DNA from: Streptomyces cynarae
GTDB taxonomy: Bacteria; Actinomycetota; Actinomycetes; Streptomycetales; Streptomycetaceae
Direction of reading: 5' to 3'
Length of the DNA stretch: 64,000 nt
Assembly (NCBI RefSeq): GCF_025642135.1
Contig: NZ_CP106793.1
Location: 8,990,162 to 9,054,161, forward strand
A program made the position numbers and the translations under genes. Positions within the stretch are counted from its first letter, which is position 1, and each line of letters opens with the position of its first letter. Shown here in pieces: positions 56,298 to 64,000 of the stretch. The notes below the pieces were generated by a model. That model had not been told where the DNA came from and searched no databases. It worked only from the letters and a program-made list of their open reading frames with translations.

Positions 56298-58042
56298 GTG
56301 AGTTCTGATCCCCTGGCCGGTGGGTGTTGGTGTGCTCGGGGGGTGGATCAGGGAGAGCAGGTTCTGGCCCCGGAAGGGGCGGGTGGTGATTCGAGTGGGG
56401 CTTTGCCGGCTGTGTCGGTTCGGGCGTTGCGGGGGCCGGCGGTGCGCCGTCTGCTGGCCCTGCGGCGGGAGGGGAACCTCACCACTGGGCAGGTGAGGTC
56501 GGCGGCGGACGTGCTGGGGTGCGGGAGCGTGCGGTGTGGCGGTGGCTGGCGGCCGCCGAGCGGGACGAGGCTGCGGCCCGGGCACCGGGGGAGCGGGCTG
56601 CGTATCCGGGGCGGTTCACGGTTACTGATGAGGTCCGGGCTCTGCTGGGGCTGTGGAAGGGCAACGTCGCGGCGGTGCATCGTGAGCTGACCGCTCGCGC
56701 GGCCAGGGGCGAGGGCGAGTCTCCTCCGTCGATCCCGACGCTGCACCGGGCGATCCGCCGTGATCTGACGCCGGGGGAGCGGGCCGGGCTTGCAGGTGGG
56801 GAGCGGGCGGCGCGCAAGCATGATGTGTTCCTGGCCCGGCTGCGGGGCTGGCGGAACCAGGTGTGGGAGACCGACCACGTCCAGGCGGCGGTGCTGGTCG
56901 ACGTCGACGGCCATGCCCGCAGGCCGTGGATCACCTGGTTCACCGACTGCGCCACCAACGCGATCACCGGCGTTGCCGTCACGCCCGGGCATCCGTCGCG
57001 GGAGTCGGTACTCGCTGCGCTGCGCTCCGCCGTGCTGCGCGAGGACCCTACGGCCCGTTCGGCGGCGTGCCCGAGAAGGTACGGGTGGACCGTGGCAAGG
57101 ACTTCCTGTCCCGGACGGTGACCGCAGCGTTCGATCTCCTGGACGTGACGGTGGAGGACCTGCCCGCCTACACCCCCCACCTCAAGGGCACCGTGGAGGG
57201 CCTGAACCGTGCGGTGGAGAGCATGTTCCTGGCCGCGCTGCCCGGCTACGCCCGCCAGCCGTGCCCCGGCAACGCTCCTTCCGTCCGAAGGACGAAGTGC
57301 TGCTGGGCTTCGAGGACTTCACCACCCAGCTTCTGGCCTGGACGCTCTGGTGGAACACCGAGCACCGCCCGGCGCCGTTGCGGGGCAAGACTCCGCTTCA
57401 GGCGTGGCAGGACGATCCCACCCCGCTGCGGGACGTGCCGGCCGCGGATCTGTGGACGTTCACCCTGGAGGACGCCGGTACTCGCATGCTGACCACCCGC
57501 GGCATCCGTTTCAGGAGACGCGACTACGTGGGGCCGTGGATGACCGGCCAGGCCGGTATCCAGGTCCGGATCCGCTTCATGCCCCACCACGACCACCGCA
57601 TCGAGGTCTACCACGCCGCCACTGGCCGCTACCTCGGTCCCGCGGACCTGGCCGATCAGGCCACCGAGGAACAGGTCAGTGCCGTACGGAAAACGCGGGC
57701 CGCCCGTGCGCGCCGCCTGAAGAAGGACCTGGAGGCCTCGCAGCGCGAGCGCTATGCCGCCGCTACCCAGGCCGAGCCCCCTCGGCGGCTCGGCGCGCTG
57801 ACCACCGCGCAGGTCGAGGCCGAACTCGCCCAGCCTGCTGAATCCGACCTCGCGCAGCTCGCGATGCCGGACGTCATCCCGCACGCCGCACCCCGGCCGA
57901 CTGGCGCACCCCGCCCTCTCTGGCCGCGCCGGCCCGCCCCGCCCCGCTCCCGCCAGGCCGTGACTCCGCCCCTGCAGTCCCCGACGGCCCGGCCGGACGG
58001 GCCGTACCCTCCACCACCGCTGAAGACGGAGACGCCTCGTGA
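56298..58042 (+). pseudogene. tniA: TniA/TnsB-like transposase, several frameshifts
   Basis: A Mu-type DDE transposase can be read across frames: N-terminal helix-turn-helix (LALRREGNLTTGQVRSAADV, then ERAVWRWLAAAERDEAA), rve core with Asp in WETDHVQAAVLVDVDG, Asp in VRVDRGKDFLS and Glu in GTVEGLNRAVE, then the Mu C-terminal beta barrel (YVGPWMTGQAGIQVRIRFMP). Single-base changes lie near 56516 (G run), 57047 (C run), 57279 (T run) and about 57900. With these corrected, it would end in a TGA overlapping the tniB GTG. Confidence 0.8.
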
Positions 58043-58782
58043 CCGCGGCCACCTACCAGTACGTCGACCTGCCCGACGCCTCCGTGGTCACCACCCGCGC
58101 CCTGCTCACTGCCCGGGAGAACATCACCGACACGGTCGCTGCCCGCGCGATGATGTGCATCCATGGCGGCGCCGGCTTCGGCAAGACCCTCGCCGTCAAT
58201 ACCTGCTTGCGCGGACTCGAACCCGGTGAGGACGTCCGAAAGATCACCTTCCGTGCCCGTCCCACGGCCCGCGCGGTGCGCTACGAACTGTTCACCGCGC
58301 TCGACCTGGCCGGGGAGCCACCGCGTCACCCCAGCGAGTTCGACCGTCTGCTGAAGACGGCCCTGGCCGAACGCTCCCGTACCTTCCTCGTCGACGAGGC
58401 CCAGTGGCCAGGCGGGGAGGCGTTCGAATACTTCCGCTACCTCTGGGACGAACCCTCAACCCAGCTCGCCATCATTTTCGTCGGTGGCGCGGGCTGCCAC
58501 ACCGTGCTGCGCCGCGAACCGATGCTCTCCTCCCGCATCTTCATCTGGCAGCAGTTCACGCGCCTCACACCCGACGAGGTCCTGGAGGTGATCCCGCTGT
58601 TCCACCCGGTCTGGGCTGACGCCGACCCCGAGGACATCGCCTTCGCCGATCAGCACGCCGCGCACGGCAACTTCCGCGCCCGGGCCCAGCTGACCGCCCA
58701 CACCCGTACCGCACTGGCCCGTACGGGACGTGCCCGCGTCGACCAGGAGCTGCTGCGCTGGGCCTTCAGCCGCCTCGCCTGA
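58039..58782 (+). CDS. tniB: TniB/TnsC-like AAA ATPase
   Basis: A 247-residue ATPase that would activate the TniA transposase and help choose the target. Walker A is IHGGAGFGKTLAVN, Walker B is RTFLVDEAQW, the sensor-like region is LAIIFVGGAGCHTVL, and the arginine-rich region FTRLTPDEVLEVIPLF follows, as in TniB. GTG 58039 overlaps the corrected tniA stop (GTGA). The frame is intact, unlike tniA. Confidence 0.85.
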   Translation: MTAATYQYVDLPDASVVTTRALLTARENITDTVAARAMMCIHGGAGFGKTLAVNTCLRGLEPGEDVRKITFRARPTARAVRYELFTALDLAGEPPRHPSEFDRLLKTALAERSRTFLVDEAQWPGGEAFEYFRYLWDEPSTQLAIIFVGGAGCHTVLRREPMLSSRIFIWQQFTRLTPDEVLEVIPLFHPVWADADPEDIAFADQHAAHGNFRARAQLTAHTRTALARTGRARVDQELLRWAFSRLA

Positions 58783-58793
58783 CCACACCGTCC

Positions 58794-59906
58794 ATGCCTC
58801 CTGCTCCGCCGCTGCCGTCCGTCACCGTGGTTCTCGACCGTCATGACGACGTGCTGCACACGCACACCGCTCTGGCCGCCCACCATCCGCCGTCCGGCCG
58901 GATCACCCTGCACCCCGGCCCGGGCACCACCAGCGAAACCGGCCTCGCCCACGACCTTCTCGTCGCCCTGGGTAAACCGCCCCTGCTCCCGGGCCGCTTT
59001 CCCGGCGGTCGTCAGCCCGCCTGGGAAGCCGCCACTGCCTGGCTGACCGCCCTGCCCGTCACCAGGCTGACCGTCCTGCGCGCTCACCGCCTCACTGCCC
59101 GCCGCACGATGCGCCTCCTGCAGCTACATGCCTTCGCTGGTATCCACCTGACCCTGGTCTGCCACCGCCCTCACCTTCCCGCCGCTCTGCATCAGGCCCT
59201 GCGGACGGTCGACTACTCCGTCACCGCCGACTTCGCGGCCGCCCGCCGCCACTACTACGGCACGCCTATCGCCGAACCCCCGCCCCCAGACGAGCCCGCC
59301 GCGCCGGCCAGCCGGTGGCTCACCCTGCCGGCACTGGAACGCCTCGTCTCCTACGACAGCCCCCGCCCCTGCGCCGACCCGTGCACGCCACCGCCGATCG
59401 CCTGGCGGCACCGCCCACCACCCGTGCCTCTCACCGCGCCCACCGCCCAGCGAGTCGCCCACCGGCTTCACACAGCGACCGCACATCCCAGCCTGGCCGC
59501 GACCCTCACCGCTGCTCTGTTCACCGGCGCCTCTCTGCAACAACTTGCCACCGCCCGCCCCCGCGACTACGACGACGCCGCAGCCACGCCCGCCCTGCAC
59601 GACCGCGCCCGTTACACCGACGGCTGCGCCGCCTACCCCGTACCGCCGTGGGCGGGCATCTTCCCGCGGGCCGCGGCCTGCTTCGCCCGGCTCCTATCCG
59701 GCGAGGACGAGGAACTGCTCGCCACGCCAGGAGACCGCGCACACCTGCTGCGCGTGGCCGAGACGGCCAGGCTGCGCCCGCCTCAGCCGCCCGCGGCCCG
59801 CCGCAAAGGCCCGGCCGGCCGTATGGAATGGGACTGGCGCGAGCGGCAGGAAGCCGAGAGGTACGAAGCGATGCCAGCCAGGCGCGTCAGGCCCTCGCGA
59901 CGCTGA
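58794..59906 (+). CDS. Third transposon gene, degenerate ATPase paralogue
   Basis: A 370-residue protein 11 bp after tniB. Its middle (TRLTVLRAHRLTARRTMRLL, then GIHLTLVCHRPHLPAALHQA) lines up by pattern with the Walker B and sensor strands of TniB, but the acidic DE is replaced by RA and no Walker A loop is present. The C-terminal half (about 200-370) is arginine- and proline-rich with no recognised domain. It takes the place of TniQ but lacks the zinc ligands of that family. Function unknown. Confidence 0.65.
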   Translation: MPPAPPLPSVTVVLDRHDDVLHTHTALAAHHPPSGRITLHPGPGTTSETGLAHDLLVALGKPPLLPGRFPGGRQPAWEAATAWLTALPVTRLTVLRAHRLTARRTMRLLQLHAFAGIHLTLVCHRPHLPAALHQALRTVDYSVTADFAAARRHYYGTPIAEPPPPDEPAAPASRWLTLPALERLVSYDSPRPCADPCTPPPIAWRHRPPPVPLTAPTAQRVAHRLHTATAHPSLAATLTAALFTGASLQQLATARPRDYDDAAATPALHDRARYTDGCAAYPVPPWAGIFPRAAACFARLLSGEDEELLATPGDRAHLLRVAETARLRPPQPPAARRKGPAGRMEWDWRERQEAERYEAMPARRVRPSRR

Positions 59907-59938
59907 ACACCCTGACGCGGTTACGCGACGGGGCAGGC

Positions 59939-60496
59939 TCAGCCGATCGAGAAGTCAGCGAACTCGACGTCGCTGAAAGAGACATGCAGACCGTGGGCCC
60001 GGCGGCCCCGATCGCGAAAGTAGGCGTGTCCCAGCGCCCGGGCCAGGATCACCGTCTGCTGCTGCTCGCCTGCGCCGGCGTCCCGGGCGGCGAACAGCTC
60101 CCGGGCGACCTCTCCTGACAGGTCCTGGGTGATCCACCGCACCCGCGGATCGTCCGACGACCCTGCTGGCGCGGCGAACCCGAATCGCGCCCTGGTGTGG
60201 AAGACGAACCCGTTAGCTTCGGCTTGTGCACGCCGACGGGCCCGTACACGGGGCTGCCACCGCGCCAGGACCGCTTCCTCGATCGCCCGGACATGCAGCG
60301 AACCCGGCGGACGTCGCGCTCCGGGCCTCTTCGTCACCCACCGCTGCACGGTGCGCTGCGACACCCCCAGCACGACGGCCACCTTCCGGGTGGAACCCTT
60401 GTGCGTCGCCAGCAGAAACCGCAGACGGGCCTCGGTGCTCGAGGGAACGGGCCGGGTGCGCAACGCCTGCTCCAGCCCCTGCTCGATCTGCCCCAT
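59939..60496 (-). CDS. tpg: Tpg-like telomere terminal protein
   Basis: A 185-residue protein matching in length and text the Streptomyces terminal protein that is covalently bound to the 5' ends of linear replicons and primes end patching. It has a helix-turn-helix (STRKVAVVLGVSQRTVQRWV), RWQPRVRARRRAQAEANG, TRARFGFAAPAGSSDDPRVR and the C-terminal YFRDRGRRAHGLHVSFSDVE. GGGAGG lies six bases before the ATG. The usual partner gene tap is not present; a helicase gene is upstream instead. The frame is intact, so it may be functional. Confidence 0.85.
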   Translation of the reverse strand: MGQIEQGLEQALRTRPVPSSTEARLRFLLATHKGSTRKVAVVLGVSQRTVQRWVTKRPGARRPPGSLHVRAIEEAVLARWQPRVRARRRAQAEANGFVFHTRARFGFAAPAGSSDDPRVRWITQDLSGEVARELFAARDAGAGEQQQTVILARALGHAYFRDRGRRAHGLHVSFSDVEFADFSIG

Positions 60497-60590
60497 GTCC
60501 GCCTCCCCCCAGCGGCCAGCCGACAGGGCCAGCCCCTGCAGCCCGTGGCGTCAGTTCTCCCACACCGTCCGCCCCTGACTACCGGTTCCG

Positions 60591-60628
60591 GCGTAGCCGA
60601 TGACAGCACCAGCTGTCATCGGCTACGC
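60591..60628. terminator. Perfect 17-bp hairpin between helicase and tpg
   Basis: GCGTAGCCGATGACAGC (60591-60607) and its exact reverse complement (60612-60628) enclose ACCA. It lies between the helicase stop and the tpg start on the minus strand. It could terminate or attenuate transcription into tpg, or be a protein-binding palindrome. Confidence 0.75.
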
Positions 60629-60642
60629 ACGCCCCACCGCCG

Positions 60643-63189
60643 TCAATTACGCCCAGCGCATCCCGATCGCGGACAACTGCTCCACGCGTTCCGGTGACAG
60701 CGTGGCGGCCCTACTGCGCTGGTTCCCGATCCATGCACCAAGCCGGAGCTGCCGTTCCTTCTGGTCCTCGCCCCTACCGCCGTCTCCATCGCCACCGCTG
60801 AGGACGATCGTCTCGACGTGCTTCCTCGGCACCCGAAGGTGTCCTCGCGCTCGTAGAACTGCTTGGCGGCCGCGTAGTTCATCGCCCATTTGTCGGCCTG
60901 CGTACGGCGCGGCTGTGGTTTCTCGTCCTCGGTGGCGGGCTCGATGCCGAGGATGTGCTCACACATCCACTGCTGCACGGCTGTGAGCTCGTCCCAGCCC
61001 AGCCGGACCGAGCGCACCCACCGGCCCAGATCCTCGCCCTGGTGCACGATCCCACCCGGCGACATGGGCAGCTCGCCGCCGGCCTCCAGGTGCAGCCGGA
61101 CCAGATGGAAGGCGCGCTGCCACTCCACCGGCCAGGCCGGGCACCACGACGGGTCGATCTCCTCCAACTGCTCGCGCCGCTCCTCCGACAGCGCGCCGGC
61201 TACCGACTCCACCGGCAGTCCCTCGGCACGCCGCTGCTCGATCTCGGCAGCCTTCCGGGCCGCGGCCCTGGCGTTCTTCAGCCAGATGCCTACCCGGTAG
61301 CCCTGGTAGGTGGCGTCCAGCGGTGCCAGGAGATGCCCGTTTTCCGCAGCCCACCCGCGCGCGGCGGCCAGGCCCTCTTCCCATGCGACGTCGAAGTGCG
61401 ACCACACCATGCCCAGCTTCTCCAACTGCTGGACGCGGTCCTCGTCCATATCGCCGCGGGCATAGAACCTTCTTGCGTCGGCGATCCATTGCCCGAGGGG
61501 GAACCCGGCGAGCGCGGCCGGCCACCCCTCGACCTTGGCCTCCTGGTCGTCGCCGCCGGGCACGCGGTACGTGAACGGGACCTTCAGGCCGCCGTGGAGC
61601 CGGTTGTAGATGACGGCGGCCTCGATGCCGCGCCGCCAGTGCTCATGCTCAGGGTTGAGGACCCGCAGTTTGATGAACGCCGCCAGCTGCGCGGGGTCAC
61701 GCGGCGTGGAGAACTTCAGCAGATGCCGGGCCGGAGCCGACGGCCCAGACCCTTCCTCTCCCCCCTCGCCTCGGCCCTCCTGACCCCCGCTGCGGCTTTG
61801 AACGCCCCTGACACGGCTCTGAGCCTGCTGCTGCGCCAGAGCCTCCACCACTCGGGCGTCATGCGCCCTGAGCGCTTCCAGCAGCTTCGCCAACCCCCCG
61901 AACGCCCGCGAGGTCAGCATGTTGTCCACCGTCTCGCCGGGCCCGAGCAGGACCGGCACCACGAGGGATGCGACCTTGCCCTCGCCGGGCTGCATCCGCA
62001 GCGCCCGGCCCACGGCCTGGACGAGGTCAGGCATGGAACCGCGCACGTCGGCCCAGTAGACGGAGTCACAGTTCTTGGTGTCGACGCCCTCGCCCAGCAC
62101 CTTCACCGACCCCAGGAACCCCTTCTCCACGACCGTGCCATCCGTGGCGATCCCGGCCGCGAACTCCGCAAGAACCCGCCGCCGGTGGTTCGGCTTGTGA
62201 TCGCCGCACAACCAGTTGGCCCAGATCGTCTTCGGGTACAGCTCAGGGTCGGCGGCATGCAGCTGCGCGGCCACATCGGGAAGGCCGGCTGCGAACGCCT
62301 CGGCCTCCTTGACGACGTGGTGGAAGACCAGCGTCCTGCGGAACCCTTCCTCGGCCGACGCCTTCACCAGCGCCGTCTGCAGCGCCGCGAGCCGCGCCCC
62401 ACGCACCTCATCCGAGCGGCCCGCAGCCCCCAGCAACTGGGCGGCCTGGAGCTGGGTGTCGGTGATGTCCACGCACACCACCTGATAGGGCGCGCAGATT
62501 CCCCGGTCGATCGCCTCCGACAGCGTCAGGGTGAAACACCTGGCGCCGAACGGCCCCTCCGGGTCGTCCTCCATGCTCGCCACCAGCTCGCCCGGCGCGC
62601 CCTGCTCGGAGTCCCCGTCCAACTGCCACAGCCGGGGCGTGGCCGTCATGTACAGGCGGCGCAGGGACGGGATGCGGGTGTTGTCGTGGACGACCGCCCA
62701 CGGCTTCCCGATCCGGCCCGAACACCGGTGCGCCTCATCGACCACGATCAGGTCCCAGCCCGGCAGGCCGGCCTTGTGGGCCCGCTCCAGCGTGCCCAGC
62801 CCCAGCGAGGCGTACGTGGCGAACACCGTGACCTTGTCGAACGGCCTCACCCAGTCGACCAGCTCGCCCACGTCCGTGGTGTTGGGGAAGGACACCTCCT
62901 CACCCCGCAGCGAGGACACCCCGACCATCGGGCCCGTGCGGCCTCCCTCGCGCCACGCGGCCTCGGTCTGGGCAAGCAGATCCAGGGAGGGAACGAGCAC
63001 CAGCACGCGCCCCGCACGGAGCTCCTCAGCGCTGTGGGTGGCCACGAGTGTCTTGCCCGTTCCGGTTGCCATGATCACCTGAGTGCGGAGCCCCCGCTCA
63101 GGCACAGTGGATCTTGCAGGGAATTCGAGCGCCCGGAGCACTGCGCCCACGGCTTCTCGCTGATGAGGACGAAGTACCTTCATAGCCAT
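60643..63189 (-). CDS. DEAD/DEAH helicase with helicase-associated repeats, C terminus frameshifted
   Basis: An 848-residue superfamily 2 helicase. Walker A is MATGTGKTL, DEAH-type motif II is VVDEAHR, motif III is MTATPR and motif VI is DLVQAVGRALRMQ. The C-terminal half has helicase-associated (HA) repeats (WDVAW-like VWSHFDVAWEEGLAAARGWA). Near 60842 the frame shifts: the expected HA ending (HLRVPRKHVE, then LGAWIGNQRSRAATLSPERV) lies in the other frame and would stop at 60647. Helicases of this type are common at Streptomyces chromosome ends. ATG 63189 has GGAGAG upstream. Confidence 0.85.
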   Translation of the reverse strand: MAMKVLRPHQREAVGAVLRALEFPARSTVPERGLRTQVIMATGTGKTLVATHSAEELRAGRVLVLVPSLDLLAQTEAAWREGGRTGPMVGVSSLRGEEVSFPNTTDVGELVDWVRPFDKVTVFATYASLGLGTLERAHKAGLPGWDLIVVDEAHRCSGRIGKPWAVVHDNTRIPSLRRLYMTATPRLWQLDGDSEQGAPGELVASMEDDPEGPFGARCFTLTLSEAIDRGICAPYQVVCVDITDTQLQAAQLLGAAGRSDEVRGARLAALQTALVKASAEEGFRRTLVFHHVVKEAEAFAAGLPDVAAQLHAADPELYPKTIWANWLCGDHKPNHRRRVLAEFAAGIATDGTVVEKGFLGSVKVLGEGVDTKNCDSVYWADVRGSMPDLVQAVGRALRMQPGEGKVASLVVPVLLGPGETVDNMLTSRAFGGLAKLLEALRAHDARVVEALAQQQAQSRVRGVQSRSGGQEGRGEGGEEGSGPSAPARHLLKFSTPRDPAQLAAFIKLRVLNPEHEHWRRGIEAAVIYNRLHGGLKVPFTYRVPGGDDQEAKVEGWPAALAGFPLGQWIADARRFYARGDMDEDRVQQLEKLGMVWSHFDVAWEEGLAAARGWAAENGHLLAPLDATYQGYRVGIWLKNARAAARKAAEIEQRRAEGLPVESVAGALSEERREQLEEIDPSWCPAWPVEWQRAFHLVRLHLEAGGELPMSPGGIVHQGEDLGRWVRSVRLGWDELTAVQQWMCEHILGIEPATEDEKPQPRRTQADKWAMNYAAAKQFYEREDTFGCRGSTSRRSSSAVAMETAVGARTRRNGSSGLVHGSGTSAVGPPRCHRNAWSSCPRSGCAGRN

Positions 63190-63492
63190 TCGCTCTACTC
63201 TCTCCTGCGAGCCGGACGACAGCTCTCACACACCAAGGCGCGAGCAACTAGCCTGTCGCCAACGGATATTCGCCCAAATTGCCCACCGAGACACCGGATC
63301 CACACCTCCGATGCGGGACAAGATGACCCCCGTGCAGCGGGTCACAGATTCCCAGAACCTCTGGAGCCGTCTGATTCCAGAGTCTATCGCAGACTAAAAA
63401 ATGAAGCAGATGTCCTGGAGAATCGACACGGAAGCCGCGGGTACTCCGCATTCATCACTGTCCAATCACAGCCCAGCCTGCCGGGGAGAGCC
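63190..63492. other. Divergent promoter region
   Basis: Gap of about 300 bp between the helicase start and the zinc-ribbon protein start. 63360-63410 (AGAGTCTATCGCAGACTAAAAA) is AT-richer than its surroundings and could hold promoter elements; no gene is seen. Confidence 0.4.
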
Positions 63493-64000
63493 ATGGCGCA
63501 GAAGACTGATGACAACAAAGGCAACCGGTTCTGCAAGGCCTGCGGCACGCCGGCCGAAGATGGGAAACTCTGCAAGCACTGCGGCGCCGTCCTGGACCTC
63601 CCTGACAGTGCGGGGCTGACCAGGAACCAAGGTGCAGCAGTACGCCGCGACTTCGAAGGCCCACTCAGCAGCAAAAACAAGGGTGAGCAGTACGGCAGAA
63701 GCGAAAAACCCCGACTGCTGAACAGCGCGCCCTGGGGTACACGGCTCCGCATGGCACCGAAGATTGAACGTATCCAGTTCCTGCGGGCCGTGCGGCAGCT
63801 GCATCGCGTCCGCTCCTTCTACGCCGTGGGTGTCCTGCTGTGGGCGGGCTCTGCGGCCTGGACCGGCTGGCAGGCGCCCGGGAGCCGGCAGATGTGGGTG
63901 TCCGTCCTCCTCTTGGCCGTCTTTACCGGTCTCCTCGCCATCGCCAGCCTGTCCCTGCGGCGTCTCGCGGTCCCCCGACAGGTCGGCCCGCGCATCACGC
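63493..64000 (+). CDS. Zinc-ribbon membrane protein, partial at right edge
   Basis: The frame from ATG 63493 (GGGGAG five bases upstream) is open to the window end. It begins with a zinc ribbon (FCKACGTPAEDGKLCKHCG, a CxxC pair repeated) and has two hydrophobic segments (FYAVGVLLWAGSAAWTGW; WVSVLLLAVFTGLLAIASL). It is probably a membrane protein of unknown function, divergent from the helicase. Confidence 0.7.
   Translation, partial: MAQKTDDNKGNRFCKACGTPAEDGKLCKHCGAVLDLPDSAGLTRNQGAAVRRDFEGPLSSKNKGEQYGRSEKPRLLNSAPWGTRLRMAPKIERIQFLRAVRQLHRVRSFYAVGVLLWAGSAAWTGWQAPGSRQMWVSVLLLAVFTGLLAIASLSLRRLAVPRQVGPRIT

Larger units (their letters stand above)
56140..59930 (+). mobile_element. Tn7/Tn5053-like transposon
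   Basis: Three co-directional genes: a Mu/TniA-type DDE transposase, a TniB-type AAA ATPase with 4-nt overlap, and a third gene 11 bp on. It interrupts a sigma factor gene on the left, where direct repeats of GACAGTGGGG suggest the transposase-binding end. No matching right end is seen before tpg at 59939, so the right border is approximate or lost. Confidence 0.6.

Noticed and set aside
58039..58229. TniA extending far into tniB in the frame that stops at 58229
   Set aside because: A natural end with a GTGA overlap at 58039-58042 exists in another frame; the extension is an out-of-frame reading of tniB after a frameshift.
59315..60118. Plus-strand frame overlapping the third transposon gene and tpg
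   Set aside because: No family text or start signal; the real genes on both strands explain the open frame.
60591..60628. Streptomyces telomere sequence at the 38-bp palindrome
   Set aside because: It lacks the tandem palindromes with GCGCAGC-type loops known from telomeres and lies between two genes.

Overview
The window reads as high-GC actinomycete DNA, most likely Streptomyces. Codons are GC-rich in the third position, GTG starts and GGAGG-type ribosome sites are frequent, several exported enzymes carry twin-arginine signals, and the regulator families (TetR, MarR, HxlR, TrmB/LuxR) are typical of the group. A Tpg-like telomere terminal protein and a helicase with helicase-associated repeats lie near the right edge. 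Many broken genes and transposase scraps lie between intact ones. Together these suggest an accessory arm close to an end of a linear chromosome, or a linear plasmid. No tRNA, rRNA or CRISPR array was seen.

Layout. 1-8.2 kb: an arabinose-releasing set made of two GH43 enzymes and a GH54 arabinofuranosidase, all with AbfB (CBM42) modules on the minus strand, then a GH127 beta-L-arabinofuranosidase with a ricin-type lectin on the plus strand. 8.4-9.6 kb: an IS110 start fragment joined to the tail of a recombinase and its DUF6262-like partner. 9.5-23.4 kb: small regulator-plus-enzyme or regulator-plus-pump units (MarR/hydrolase, TetR/SDR/MFS, HxlR/MFS), a DUF4097 protein, alpha/beta hydrolase, DJ-1-like protein and a medium-chain reductase, with fragments of a DNA ligase, an integrase and a SpoIIE-type protein between them. 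23.6-25.6 kb: truncated oligopeptide-transporter ATPases and remnants of at least four transposase families.

27-32.3 kb: a second plant-polysaccharide pair, a secreted beta-helix protein and a GH43 enzyme, both ending in ricin-type lectins. 32.3-36.2 kb: IS701 and IS256 remnants, a RibD-domain reductase, an immunity-like conserved protein and a small plasmid-like protein behind a perfect 16-bp palindrome. 36.4-46.6 kb: an aldo/keto reductase; a small membrane protein translationally coupled to a helix-turn-helix protein fused to carbohydrate-binding domains; a glycosyltransferase; a PAF-acetylhydrolase-like esterase; a secreted protein of unknown role; and a P-loop kinase.

46.6-64 kb: an IS21-family element with a broken istA, a decayed CoiA-like gene in strongly strand-skewed DNA, a TrmB/LuxR regulator beside a large frameshifted subtilisin-like protease, a Tn7/Tn5053-like transposon (tniA broken, tniB intact, plus a third gene that looks like an ATPase paralogue without its catalytic motifs), then tpg, a helicase and the start of a zinc-ribbon membrane protein.

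At least twelve genes carry apparent single-base frameshifts, several at G or C runs. Some may be real decay and some may be assembly error, so calls in the right third of the window should be read with that in mind.
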